64,000 nucleotides of DNA from Candidatus Methylophosphatis haderslevensis (GCA_016711925.1 JADJSA010000004.1:7940-71939), one strand, 5' to 3'. Positions 35,602-45,354 are shown, numbered from the stretch's first letter. Numbers and translations: made by a program. The notes: a model not told the origin generated them from the letters alone.

Positions 35602-36567
35602 TCAGGCGGCAATGCGCTCGCGGCCTTTTTTGAGGATGCGCGCCAGGGTCTCGGCCAGTCGCTGCGGCTCGAACTTGGCGACGTATTCGTCTACCCCGAC
35701 CGACAGCCCCAGATGCTGGTTGCTCATGCCGGAAAGCGACGAATGCATGATCACCGGCACACCGGCAAAGCGCGGGTCGCTCTTGATCTTCTTGGTCAGG
35801 ATGTAACCGTCCATTTCCGGCATCTCGACGTCGGTGAGCAGCAGCGCAACCGTGTCGCACACGCTTTTGCCGTGGGCGATCGCGTAGGAGGCGATGCGAT
35901 CGAGTTCTTCCCAGGCCTGGCGGCCATTGACCGATGCCACGTAGGGCACCTGCATCGCATCGAGCGTGCGCTGGATCTGGTTGCGCGCCACCGAGGAATC
36001 GTCGGCGAAGAACACCGTGGAATTGGCGGCCTCGACCGGCTTGATGTCCTTGAACAGGTACTCGTCGTCGATGTTGGTGGTCTCGGACAGCACCTTTTCG
36101 ACATCCAGCATCATCACCAGGCGGTGGTCGGCAAGCTCGGTCACCGCGGTAACCAGCCCGCCCATGTTGGACATCAGCATCTCGGGCGGCACGCGCATCT
36201 GCGACCAGTCGAGCCGCAGGATGGTATCCACGCCTTCGACGAGGAAGCCCTGGATGTGGCCGTTGTACTCGGTCATGATCATCACGTCGCGCGGCGTTTC
36301 GGTATCGAGCCGCGCGTACTTGGCTAGGTCGACCACCGGCACCAGCGCGCCGCGCAGGCTGACCATGCCTTCGACCGAACTCGGCATTTCCGGCGCCGCG
36401 GTGATCTCGGGCCGGCGCATCACCTCGCGTACCTTGAAGACGTTGATGCCGAAAGTTTCCCGGCGGCCGGTGCGGCTGTTCTGTCCCAGCGTGAAGAGCA
36501 GGATTTCAAGTTTGTTGGTGCCGGCAAGACGGGTCCGGGCATCGATGTTCTTCAGCAACTCTGACAT
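35602..36567 (-). CDS. cheV: CheV coupling protein (CheW-REC), first of the tandem pair
   Basis: 321 residues from the ATG at 36567 (GGAG ribosome site). It has the same CheW-REC layout as its neighbour, with RRETFGINVFKVREVMRRPE, FFADDSSVARNQI and LLLTDVEMPEMDGYILTKKI. It is the first gene of the cheV-cheV-cheY-cheZ-cheA unit and has a sigma-28 promoter 69 bases upstream. Two cheV genes allow different receptor sets to be coupled; which receptors is unknown. Confidence 0.94.
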   Translation of the reverse strand: MSELLKNIDARTRLAGTNKLEILLFTLGQNSRTGRRETFGINVFKVREVMRRPEITAAPEMPSSVEGMVSLRGALVPVVDLAKYARLDTETPRDVMIMTEYNGHIQGFLVEGVDTILRLDWSQMRVPPEMLMSNMGGLVTAVTELADHRLVMMLDVEKVLSETTNIDDEYLFKDIKPVEAANSTVFFADDSSVARNQIQRTLDAMQVPYVASVNGRQAWEELDRIASYAIAHGKSVCDTVALLLTDVEMPEMDGYILTKKIKSDPRFAGVPVIMHSSLSGMSNQHLGLSVGVDEYVAKFEPQRLAETLARILKKGRERIAA

Positions 36568-36635
36568 GGCTAGCGCTCCAGGGCGGCGGTTCTCTTGGTT
36601 TGTCGGGCCTGCCGGGGCAAACCCGATCACACCGA

Positions 36636-36662
36636 ATAACGGCGAGCGGGCGTTGTTCTTTA
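36636..36662 (-). promoter_or_regulatory. Sigma-28 promoter of the cheV operon
   Basis: TAAAGAAC-N11-GCCGTTAT on the minus strand. The -35 matches at 5 of 8 and the -10 at 6 of 8 positions, with the exact spacer. The 410-base gap 36568-36977 also holds repeat copy C and otherwise no gene. Confidence 0.55.
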
Positions 36663-36882
36663 GGCGGCCGGCCCGTGCGGAATCTCACGGAATCACGCAG
36701 TCACTGGAGCGCCGCGGCGTTCACCGGACGGAACCCGGGGTTCGCGACTTCGTGATTGGCGAAACATTTGGCACTGAGAATCCGATCGCGAGCCGCATAA
36801 ACGGATTCGCTCATGCCGCGTCAGAGCCCGGCGAGTGGCGGGCGAAAACGCCTGGCGGTGCCACCAAGGCGCCTGCGGGGGT

Positions 36883-36915
36883 GCCTGGAAAGCCAATATC
36901 CATGCGGCTTCCAGG
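36883..36915. repeat. Palindromic intergenic repeat, copy C
   Basis: Contains AAGCCAATATCCATGCGG followed by CTTCCAGG, the complement of the second core of copy A with one or two changes. It seems to be a half element. Confidence 0.5.
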
Positions 36916-36977
36916 GCATCGCCGCGAGCCGCGGGAGCGCGGCGCCGCGCGGTCAAGGGGCGGCCGACTGCCGCCGT

Positions 36978-37283
36978 TCAGGTGATGGCGAACAGCTTGC
37001 CGAAGTTGGCGATGTCGAGCACCTGGCGAACGCTGCCGTTCACGCCGGACAGGGCCACGCTGCGATTGGCGCTGCGCGCCTTGTCGCGCAACATCAGCAG
37101 CATGCCGAGCGCCGAACTGTCGAGATAGTCCACCCGGTTCATCTCGATGGTGACGCTGCTCGCGCCGGGCATGCTCAGTGCATGGTCGACGGCACCGCGG
37201 AATTCGCGATGCGCATTGAAGTCGAAGCGACCATCCAACTGGATGACCGCGCTGTTGTCCCGCGAAACGACCTTGGCGTCCAT
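36978..37283 (-). CDS. STAS-domain anti-sigma antagonist-like protein
   Basis: 101 residues, a lone STAS domain (AVIQLDGRFDFNAHREFRGA; VDYLDSSALGMLLMLRDKAR). The Ser pair in DSSALG is where SpoIIAA-type proteins are phosphorylated. It is the last gene of the cheR-cheD-cheB run. In Pseudomonas aeruginosa a similar STAS protein (HsbA) binds FlgM, but its switch partners (a PP2C-type phosphatase and an Hpt protein) are not in this window. The role here is therefore open. Confidence 0.85.
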   Translation of the reverse strand: MDAKVVSRDNSAVIQLDGRFDFNAHREFRGAVDHALSMPGASSVTIEMNRVDYLDSSALGMLLMLRDKARSANRSVALSGVNGSVRQVLDIANFGKLFAIT

Positions 37284-37360
37284 TACCTCACCTCCAGAAA
37301 ACCGTCTGGCACGTCAACGGCAGCGGCCCGGCGCACTTGAGTCGCCCGGCACCGCCGCGC

Positions 37361-38443
37361 TCAGACGCGCACCGTGCTGCGTTCGCGCCGCGACAGCGCG
37401 GCGATCAGCCGCGCGGCAACTTCACCGAGCGGCGCACTCTCGATTACGCCGCCCAGGGCGACCGCCTCGCGCGGCATGCCGTAGACCACGCAGGTGGCTT
37501 CGTCCTGCGCGACCGTATGGCAGCCGGCCTGGAACAGCGACAGCATGCCTTTTGCGCCGTCCTTGCCCATGCCGGTGAGCAGCGCGGCGACCGCCCGTTT
37601 GCCGGCGTGCTCCGCCACCGAATCGAACAGGACATCGACCGACGGCCGGTGGCGATTGACCGGCGCCGCGCTCGACAACTCGCAGAAATAGTCGGAGCCG
37701 CGGCGACGCACCAGCAAGTGCGAATGGCCGGGCGCCAGGTAGGCGTGCCCGGGCAGAATCCGTTCGCCGTGTTCTGCCTCCTTGACCCGCACCGGGCACA
37801 ACCCGTCGAGACGCTTGGCGAACGAAGGCGTGAATGACTCGGGCATGTGCTGGACCATGACAATGCCCGGCGCGGTCTCGGGCATCGCGCTGAGGACTGC
37901 CTTGATCGCCTCGGTGCCGCCGGTGGAGGCGCCGATCGCGATCAGCCGGTCGAAACTGGCGCGGCTGTCGATCGCCAGCGGCTTGCTCGCCGCCGGTCGC
38001 TGGCGCGCCGGTTGCTGCGAAACCGCGGCGGCGGACATCCGGTGACGCGCGCCGAAGGCCACGCGAATCTTGTCGCAGACTTCCTGCGCATACTCGCCCA
38101 GGCCGCTGCCCTGGTCGAGGCGCGGCTTGGAGACAAAGTCCACCGCGCCGAGTTCGAGCGCGCGCAGCGTGGTGTTGGAGCCGCGCTCGGTGAGCGAGGA
38201 GATCATCACCACCGGCGTCGGACGCAGGCGCATCAGGCGGTCGAGGAACTCCAGACCGTCCATTCTCGGCATCTCGACATCGAGCGTAATCACGTCGGGG
38301 TTGGTCTGCTTGATCAGTTCGCGGGCGACCAGCGGGTCCGGCGCGGTTCCGACAACCTCCATGTCGCTGGCGCTGCCGATGACCTGGCTCAGGATGGCCC
38401 GCATCAGCGCCGAGTCATCGATTACAAGCACTCTGATCTTCAT
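37361..38443 (-). CDS. cheB: Receptor methylesterase / deamidase CheB
   Basis: 360 residues from the ATG at 38443 (GGGAGGT). The receiver domain has phospho-acceptor Asp55 (VITLDVEMPRMDG). The methylesterase domain has the catalytic Ser173 (IGASTGGTEAI), His199 (MVQHMP) and Asp295 (TGMGKDGAKGM). It removes methyl groups from receptors during adaptation, countering the adjacent cheR product. Confidence 0.96.
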   Translation of the reverse strand: MKIRVLVIDDSALMRAILSQVIGSASDMEVVGTAPDPLVARELIKQTNPDVITLDVEMPRMDGLEFLDRLMRLRPTPVVMISSLTERGSNTTLRALELGAVDFVSKPRLDQGSGLGEYAQEVCDKIRVAFGARHRMSAAAVSQQPARQRPAASKPLAIDSRASFDRLIAIGASTGGTEAIKAVLSAMPETAPGIVMVQHMPESFTPSFAKRLDGLCPVRVKEAEHGERILPGHAYLAPGHSHLLVRRRGSDYFCELSSAAPVNRHRPSVDVLFDSVAEHAGKRAVAALLTGMGKDGAKGMLSLFQAGCHTVAQDEATCVVYGMPREAVALGGVIESAPLGEVAARLIAALSRRERSTVRV

Positions 38444-38487
38444 CAAAACCTCCCGGACTCCGTTGCCGGCTGCGTCATCGCGGTCCG

Positions 38488-39114
38488 TCAAATGAACAGT
38501 TCGACATCGCCCGCGATCTCGGTGCCCCTGAGGCGCTGCGCGTATTCGCGCTCGCGCCTGGCCAGCGTGTCGTTTGCAACATGGATGAGCTTCTTCATCA
38601 GTACACGGCCGCTGTAGGCAAAGTAGTAGAGCTTGCGCGGATAGATGTCGAGCAGATCGCGCGCCACGATCGGAATGCCTTCGGTTTTCAGGTAGTCGAG
38701 CACGAACTGCGCGTTGCGCTCGCCGACCTGCGACTGGGTCAGCGATGACATCACGGCGCCGCCGCCGAATACCTTGGCCTCCAGGCTGCTGCGGCGCGCG
38801 CCCAACTTGAGCAGGTGGTTGACCAGCACTTCCATGGCGAATCCGCCATAGCGGGCCGAGCCGGCGACCTGGTCGCCGCCGCCTTCGGGCAGCATGAAGT
38901 GGTTCATTCCGCCGATCCCCTTGTCGCGATCGCGCAGGCAGGCGGAGACGCAGGATCCGAGGACCGTCACCAGAACCATGTCGCTGGTGGTGACGAAGTA
39001 TTCGCCGGGCAGCACCTTGACTGCCTGCACGCCGAGCACGCGGTCGAAGTAGCGGTTGGTTGCGATGTGCTCGGAGAGCACATCGTCTTCAGCGTGCTGC
39101 GTCCGCGCGTTCAT
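38488..39114 (-). CDS. cheD: Receptor glutamine deamidase CheD
   Basis: 208 residues from the ATG at 39114, with AGGACGG upstream; it overlaps the end of cheR by 26 bases. The catalytic Cys55 (VLGSCVSACLRD) and His72 (GMNHFMLP) are in place, as are GGGAVMSS and IYPRKLYYF. CheD deamidates receptor glutamines. In organisms with CheC it also responds to CheY-P, but here CheZ is the phosphatase. A longer in-frame start at 39153 is less likely. Confidence 0.94.
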   Translation of the reverse strand: MNARTQHAEDDVLSEHIATNRYFDRVLGVQAVKVLPGEYFVTTSDMVLVTVLGSCVSACLRDRDKGIGGMNHFMLPEGGGDQVAGSARYGGFAMEVLVNHLLKLGARRSSLEAKVFGGGAVMSSLTQSQVGERNAQFVLDYLKTEGIPIVARDLLDIYPRKLYYFAYSGRVLMKKLIHVANDTLARREREYAQRLRGTEIAGDVELFI

Positions 39115-39955
39115 AGACCGTCCTGCCGAGTGAGCGGAACTGGTCCGTCGCATGGGTGAAGCTCTCCGAGTGGCCGGCGAACATCAGCCCGTCCGGGCGC
39201 AGCAGCGGCTTGAAGCGCGCGAGCACCTTGTACTGCGTCGGCTTGTCGAAGTAGATCATGACGTTGCGGCAGAAGATCGCATCGAACGGCCCCTGCAGCG
39301 GCCAGTTCGGCTCGAGCAGATTGATCCGCATGAACTCGACCAGCCGGGTCAGGTCGGGACGCACGCGCACCATGCCGGTCTGCTTCCCTGTGCCTTTGAG
39401 GAAGAACTTGCTCAGGCGGGCGGCCTCGATGCGTTCGGCCCGCTCCATTGGATACACGGCGGCCCTAGCTTCGCTCAGGCAGTTGGTGTCGAGGTCGCTG
39501 GCGACGATCTGCACCGGCGGGCTCATGGACTCGAACGCTTCGGAAGCCGCCATGGCGATCGAATAGGGTTCTTCGCCGGTCGAACTTGCGCTGCACCAGA
39601 TCTTCAGCGGCCGGCGCGACCAGCGCGCGCGGATCTCGTTCTTCAGAATGTCGAAGTGGTGCGATTCGCGAAAAAATGACGTCAGGTTTGTCGTCAACGC
39701 ATTGACGAACGACTCCCATTCCTTGCTTTCGCGCGAATGCAGCCGATCGAGATAGACGGAGAAACTGTTCGCGCCGGTAGCACGCAAGCGCCGCGCCAGC
39801 CGGCTATAGACCATGTCGCGCTTGATCGGCGACAGGGCGATGCCGGCGTGCTCGTAGATCATCTTGCGCACGCGTTCGAAGTCGGCATCGGTGAAATCGA
39901 ACTCGCGCTGACCGCCGGACTGGAGCAGCGTGGGACTGCGGATGGCGCTCGTCAT
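39089..39955 (-). CDS. cheR: Receptor methyltransferase CheR
   Basis: 288 residues from the ATG at 39955; a TTG at 39973 would add six. It has the N-terminal helical domain (FERVRKMIYEHAGIALSPIK) and the SAM-binding domain (IWCSASSTGEEPYSIAMAAS, FDAIFCRNVMIYFD). It methylates receptor glutamates. Two of the receptors encoded upstream end in CheR-docking pentapeptides, matching this enzyme. Confidence 0.95.
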   Translation of the reverse strand: MTSAIRSPTLLQSGGQREFDFTDADFERVRKMIYEHAGIALSPIKRDMVYSRLARRLRATGANSFSVYLDRLHSRESKEWESFVNALTTNLTSFFRESHHFDILKNEIRARWSRRPLKIWCSASSTGEEPYSIAMAASEAFESMSPPVQIVASDLDTNCLSEARAAVYPMERAERIEAARLSKFFLKGTGKQTGMVRVRPDLTRLVEFMRINLLEPNWPLQGPFDAIFCRNVMIYFDKPTQYKVLARFKPLLRPDGLMFAGHSESFTHATDQFRSLGRTVYERADAAR

Positions 39956-40039
39956 TGTGTTTGTTGTCTTCAAGGATGGATGGGTTTGGCGTGGCGCTGC
40001 GCCAGGCGGCCCGCTGACCGGCAGGCCGCCGATGTCACA

Positions 40040-42889
40040 TCAGAATTCCTCCCACTCGCCGTCGTCGGCGCCCAGCGGCGCGGCGTTGACCACTTTCTTC
40101 AGCGGGGCGGAGGGCGACTTCCCGGCCGGGAGCCGGGCAACGTTCCTCGCCCGGTCCGGCCCGCGCCGCTCGACCATTGCCACCGGTTGTGTCGCAGCGA
40201 GCGGCGCCGCGCCTTCGGCCAGCCGGAACATGGCGACCGTCTGGACCAGCGATCGGGCTTGCTCTTCCAGGCTTTCGGCGGCGGCGGCCGCCTGCTCGAC
40301 CAGTGCGGCGTTCTGCTGCGTGGCTTCGTCCATGTGGCCGACCGCTTGCGCGACCTGCTCGATGCCCGTGCTTTGCTCGCGGCTGGCTTCGGCAATTTCG
40401 GTGACGTAGCGCGCCACCTTCTGGAAGCTGGCGACCACTTCGGTCATCGTCTGCCCGGCTTCCTGCACCAGCCGCGCGCCGTCGTCTACCTTGCCTACGC
40501 TGCTGTCGATCAGGGCCTTGATTTCCTTGGCGGCGGTGGCGCTGCGCTGGGCCAGACTCCTGACTTCCGAGGCGACTACCGCGAAGCCGCGGCCTTGTTC
40601 TCCGGCGCGTGCGGCTTCGACTGCGGCGTTGAGCGCGAGGATGTTGGTCTGGAAAGCGATGCTGTCGATGACGCCGATGATGTCGGCGATCTTTTTGCTG
40701 CTTTCCTGGATCGCGCCCATGGTGTCGACGACTTTGCCGACCATCGCTCCGCCGCGTTCGGCCACTTCGTTGCTGCTGCGCGTCAGTTCGTTGGCTTGCC
40801 GCGCGTTGTCGGCGTTTTGCTTGACGGTGGCGTTGATCTGTTCCATCGAGCTGGCGGTCTCTTCGAGCCGGCTGGCCTGCTCTTCGGTGCGGGCCGACAG
40901 GTCGCTGTTGCCCGCGCTGATTTCCTGTGCCGCGGTGTTGATGACTTCGGTGGCTTCCTTGATCCGTCCGACCACTTCCTTGAGCCGTTCGACCGTGGTG
41001 TTGGTGTCGTCCTTCAGCTGACCGAATGTGCCCGCATAGTCCGCTTCGATCTTCTGTGTCAGATCGCCTCGCGCTATCGCGTTCAACACTCGGGCAACGT
41101 CGCCGAGGCTGGTCGCGCTGTTATCCAGCATGCCGTTCAGGTTGTTGGTGATCTGCAGGTAGAAGCCTTCCTTGCCCGCCGGATCGATGCGCTTGGACAG
41201 GTCGCCATCCTTTGCGGCGCCAACGACCGCCTCAACTTCCCGCTCCACGACCAACTGTTCAGTGCGGTCTACCCACTCGCCAACAGAGCCGAGGCGGTTG
41301 CCGGCAGCATCCGAGATCGGATTGGTCACCACGTCGAACGTGCGGCCTCCGATGTCCATGCGGGTATTCACCTGGGCCTTGAGGTTTCTCAGGCGCTCGA
41401 GCGCTGCGCCCGGATCGGCGTAGAACATGCCGATGCTGCGGCCGATCACCTTGTCGGCATCGAAATCCGGGATCGTCTCGCGCAGCTTGGGCGTGACCCG
41501 GCGCATCGTGTTGCGCAACGCCTCGTTGATGTAGAGGATTTTCCCTTCGGTATCGACAATTCGAACGTTGGTCTGCACGAAATCGAGCGCGGTTCGAATT
41601 CGCTGATTCTCGGCGGCAACGCGGTTGGCCTCCGCCATGTCGAATCCGAGTTTGATCTTCATCGACTTGGCTGCGTCGAGAATCCGGGTCACCTCGTTGC
41701 GCGACGAAGTGTCGATCTCGACATTGAGCTTGCCCTCGGCCATCACGTTGAAGTAGCCAAGCGCGTCGTCGATCGGACGACGAATCGCACGCATCAGCAA
41801 CCACCCCAGTACCGCAGCGATCAGCACCGCGCCCAAAGCCAGTCCGCCGATCACCCAATTGAGAGTTTCGGCGCGCTTGCGCGCGGCCGCAAGTTCGTCC
41901 GCCGATACGCGGATCTGGAGCTCGGAAAGTGCGTCGAGCTTGCCCTGCATGGGCTCGTAGGCCGCGTAGACACCCTTCTCCATGTACTCGTTGAGCAGCT
42001 TTTGGTCCTTGGCCTGGACCAGTTGCGTCACTCGGGCGAAACTGGCATCGACCTTGCCGAACAAGGGTTCGGTTTCGGCGACCAGATTCTTCTCGTCTTC
42101 GACGAGATAGGTCTCTGTGTAGGCCTTCCATTGTTCGCTGGCGAGCTTGCGGTTACTTTCCAGCCGCGCAAACGCCTCGGCCCACGGCAGTCCGCCGTCA
42201 TGGGCCTTCTGCAGGTTGGAAAGGCTGTTTGCCAGGCTGTCGCCCACAAGGCGCAGTTGTTTCAAGGGCACCACACGATCGTTGTGGATGGTATCGATCG
42301 ATTGCGTGGTAGTCGACAACGCGTGCAATCCCATGGCGCCGATGGCCGCCATGAACAAGATCGTAACCGCGATAACGCCAATCAGATATTGGCGGATACT
42401 CAGGGAACGCAGAATCGCGACCGGCGCCCAGTTGCGCGCGCACACGACTTTGCCGTCGCGGATTCGCAAGTGGCCGGCACGACCCTCGCGAAAGTCTCGA
42501 TACGCGGCCTCGGCCGCCGCCACCTCGGCGCGCAACGGCTGCGTGCGCACCGACATGTACCCGACGACCTGACCGTTCTCGCGGATCGGTGTCGCGTTGG
42601 CCTTGACCCAGTAGAAATCCCCGTTCTTGCAGCGGTTCTTCACCAGCCCGGTCCAGGGCCGTCCGGCCTTGAGTACCGACCACATGTCGGCAAAGGCTTC
42701 CTTGGGCATGTCGGGGTGGCGCACGATATTGTGCGGTTGTCCGATCAGTTCCTCGGAGGTGAAGCCGCTGATTTCGAGGAAGTCGTGGTTGATATAGGTA
42801 ATGCGCCCGCCCAGATCGGTTTTGGAAACGATCGAATGGTTCTCGCGCAGTTCGACTTCGACGGTGGTGACCGGGTGGTTGATTCTCAT
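40040..42889 (-). CDS. Aer-like chemoreceptor with two PAS domains
   Basis: 949 residues. The N-terminal cytosolic PAS domain is Aer-like (INHDFLEISGFTSEELIGQP, IVRHPDMPKEAFADMWSVLK), the FAD-type redox sensor motif. TM1 is near 165-190 and a periplasmic helical segment follows. TM2 is near 350-375, followed by a HAMP, a second PAS (YINEALRNTMRRV) and a second HAMP-like unit. The MA domain comes last. The C-terminus EWEEF is a CheR/CheB tether. It should sense energy or redox state. The signalling half is nearly identical to that of the next receptor. Confidence 0.94.
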   Translation of the reverse strand: MRINHPVTTVEVELRENHSIVSKTDLGGRITYINHDFLEISGFTSEELIGQPHNIVRHPDMPKEAFADMWSVLKAGRPWTGLVKNRCKNGDFYWVKANATPIRENGQVVGYMSVRTQPLRAEVAAAEAAYRDFREGRAGHLRIRDGKVVCARNWAPVAILRSLSIRQYLIGVIAVTILFMAAIGAMGLHALSTTTQSIDTIHNDRVVPLKQLRLVGDSLANSLSNLQKAHDGGLPWAEAFARLESNRKLASEQWKAYTETYLVEDEKNLVAETEPLFGKVDASFARVTQLVQAKDQKLLNEYMEKGVYAAYEPMQGKLDALSELQIRVSADELAAARKRAETLNWVIGGLALGAVLIAAVLGWLLMRAIRRPIDDALGYFNVMAEGKLNVEIDTSSRNEVTRILDAAKSMKIKLGFDMAEANRVAAENQRIRTALDFVQTNVRIVDTEGKILYINEALRNTMRRVTPKLRETIPDFDADKVIGRSIGMFYADPGAALERLRNLKAQVNTRMDIGGRTFDVVTNPISDAAGNRLGSVGEWVDRTEQLVVEREVEAVVGAAKDGDLSKRIDPAGKEGFYLQITNNLNGMLDNSATSLGDVARVLNAIARGDLTQKIEADYAGTFGQLKDDTNTTVERLKEVVGRIKEATEVINTAAQEISAGNSDLSARTEEQASRLEETASSMEQINATVKQNADNARQANELTRSSNEVAERGGAMVGKVVDTMGAIQESSKKIADIIGVIDSIAFQTNILALNAAVEAARAGEQGRGFAVVASEVRSLAQRSATAAKEIKALIDSSVGKVDDGARLVQEAGQTMTEVVASFQKVARYVTEIAEASREQSTGIEQVAQAVGHMDEATQQNAALVEQAAAAAESLEEQARSLVQTVAMFRLAEGAAPLAATQPVAMVERRGPDRARNVARLPAGKSPSAPLKKVVNAAPLGADDGEWEEF
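40226..41111. repeat. Near-identical receptor signalling segment, copy 1
   Basis: About 0.88 kb coding for the MA domain and preceding linker is almost base-for-base the same as 43140-44022. Divergence is abrupt at both ends, which suggests recent duplication or gene conversion. Confidence 0.8.
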
Positions 42890-42940
42890 CTGTTCCTCAC
42901 TGTTTCCGTTCGTGCTGCGACTAGCAGGCCGATTGCTCGG

Positions 42941-42967
42941 TTATCGGCACTGCGCGGCAAACCTTGA
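42941..42967 (-). promoter_or_regulatory. Sigma-28 promoter of the Aer-like receptor operon
   Basis: TCAAGGTT-N11-GCCGATAA on the minus strand. The -10 octamer is a perfect FliA match and the -35 matches at 6 of 8. It lies 52 bases before the start codon. Confidence 0.7.
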
Positions 42968-42992
42968 AACGCGTTGCGAGCAACGCGCGCGC

Positions 42993-45341
42993 TCAAAACT
43001 CCTGCCACTCCTCCGCGAGGTTGCCTGCCGCTACCGGCACCAGGCGCCGCTTCGGCTGGACCTTCGCCTTTGTGGACGGCAGCGCAACGGCAACCGCCGG
43101 ACCATCGCCTGTCACCATTTGGGCCGAGTTCGAGAGCTTGAACATGGCGACGGTCTGGACCAGGGATCGGGCTTGCTCTTCCAGGCTCTCGGCGGCGGCG
43201 GCCGCCTGCTCGACCAGTGCGGCGTTCTGCTGCGTCGCTTCGTCCATGTGGCCGACCGCTTGCGCAACCTGCTCGATGCCGGTGCTTTGCTCGCGGCTCG
43301 CTTCGGCAATTTCGGTGACGTAGCGCGCCACCTTCTGGAAGCTGGCGACCACTTCGGTCATCGTCTGCCCGGCTTCCTGCACCAGCCGCGCGCCGTCGTC
43401 TACCTTGCCTACGCTGCTGTCGATCAGGGCCTTGATTTCCTTGGCGGCGGTGGCGCTGCGCTGGGCCAGACTCCTGACTTCCGAGGCGACTACCGCGAAG
43501 CCGCGGCCTTGTTCTCCGGCGCGGGCGGCTTCGACGGCAGCGTTGAGCGCGAGGATGTTGGTCTGGAAAGCGATGCCGTCGATCACCGCGATGATGTCGG
43601 CGATCTTTTGCTGCTTTCCTGGATCGCGCCCATGGTATCGACGACTTTGCCGACCATCGCCCCGCCGCGTTCGGCGACTTCGTTGCTGCTGCGGGTCAGG
43701 TCGTTGGCTTGCCGCGCGTTGTCGGCGTTTTGCTTGACGGTGGCGTTGATCTGTTCCATCGAGCTGGCGGTCTCTTCGAGCCGGCTGGCCTGCTCTTCGG
43801 TGCGGGCCGACAGGTCGCTGTTGCCCGCGCTGATTTCCTGTGCCGCGGTGTTGATGACTTCGGTGGCTTCCTTGATCCGTCCGACCACTTCCTTGAGCCG
43901 TTCGACCGTGGTGTTGGTGTCGTCCTTCAGCTGACCGAATGTGCCCGCATAGTCCGCTTCGATCTTCTGTGTCAGATCGCCTCGCGCTATCGCGTTCAGT
44001 ACACGGGCAACGTCGCCGAGCGCGCCCGATACGTTGCCGACCAGACGGTTGAGACCGCCTGCCATCTCGAGATGAAAACCGTGCTTTCCCTCGGTCGCCA
44101 TGCGCTGGGTGAAATCGCCTGCCAGCGTGGCGGCGATCAGTTGCGCCAGCTCGCGCTCGGCGGTTGCCTCTCCCGTGCGGTCCAGCCACTCGACCACGGT
44201 GCCGATGCGCACGCCGCCGGCGTCGTGAACCGGATTGGCGGTCAGACGGAACACGTGTCCCGCCAGCTCGATCTGCGCCTGGTGGGTGGCGGTGAGCCCG
44301 GCGAGCAGGCTGCGCTGATGCGACGGATTGCGGTGGAAATCATCGAAGTTGCGGCCGATCAGCGTCGCTGCGTCGAACGACGGGATGGCACGGCGCAAGT
44401 CGTTCTGTGCCGCGCCAAGCATCGCGAGCACCGATTCGTTCATGTAGATGATCTTGCCGTCGGGATCGGCGACCATGGTGTTGGTGGAAGACTTGTCAAG
44501 TGCCGAGCGAATGCGCAGATTCTCCGCAGAGATCTTCTGCTCGGCGGCGATGCGCTCGCGCAGGCTCTTCTGCATCACCCGCAGCGAATGCAGCAGCCAC
44601 GCGGTTTCATCGCGGCCGACCACCTCGAACTCATTGTCGAGCGTCCCCTTGGCGATTGCGTCGGCAGCCTCCGCGCCGCGCGACAGCGGGATGACGATGC
44701 TGCGACTGATATAGACGGAGAATCCCACTACCAGCAACGACAGCAGCAACGAAACGCCACCGGTGACCAGCGCATCCTTGACGATTGCGGCATCGATGTC
44801 GTCCCGATAGACGCCGGAACCGACTATCCAGCCCCAGGGCTCGAATGCCTTGACGAACGACACCTTGTCTGCCGGACGATCGCTGCCCGGGCGCGGCCAC
44901 ATGTAATCGACGAATCCGCCCGCGGGCGTGGCTGCGGTCTGAACCATCTCGACGAACAGGCGCTTGCCGTTCGGATCCTTGACCTCGGCAAGATCCTTGC
45001 CGTCGAGTTCCGGCTTGATCGGATGCATGATCATGCGCGGCGCGCGGTCGTTGATCCAGAAGTACTCGTTGCCGCTGTAGCGAATCGCCCGCAGCATCGC
45101 CGCCGCCTGCTCTTGTGCCGTCTCCCGGTCGAGATCTCCGGCGGCGACCCGTTTGGCATAGCCGTCGATCACTCCCCACGCCCCTTCGACCGCGATCCGC
45201 ACCTGCTCCTTGCGATCGGCTTGCATGACGTTGCGCTTGCCTACCAGTTGCGCCACGGTCATGGCAACCAGCGCGAGAACGGCAAACCCGGTGATCAGCC
45301 ACAGCTTGTGGCCCACCGTAAGTCGGTTCATCAGTTTCATG
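42993..45341 (-). pseudogene. Cache-type chemoreceptor with one-base frameshift
   Basis: From the ATG at 45341 (GGGGGGAAG upstream). TM1, a periplasmic single-Cache domain (NEYFWINDRAPRMIMHPIKP, EPWGWIVGSGVYRDDID), TM2, HAMP, PAS (YMNESVLAMLGAAQ) and most of the MA domain read normally. At 43606-43609 there are four T where the sister gene has five, so the frame ends after QESSKRSPTSSR. The remaining tip and the C-terminus, ending in the CheR tether EWQEF, continue intact in another frame (IADIIAVIDGIAFQTNILAL). The intact downstream frame suggests a recent mutation, a sequencing error or a slippage site. As read, the product would lack the CheA-contact tip. Confidence 0.85.
43140..44022. repeat. 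Near-identical receptor signalling segment, copy 2
   Basis: Partner of 40226-41111, one base shorter in the homopolymer at 43606 where the reading frame breaks. Confidence 0.8.
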
Positions 45342-45354
45342 GTCTTCCCCCCTG

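Noticed and set aside
39737..42967. A plus-strand frame of over 1000 residues opposite the Aer-like receptor
   Set aside because: It is antisense to a well-supported receptor gene. No ribosome site or family resemblance is visible.
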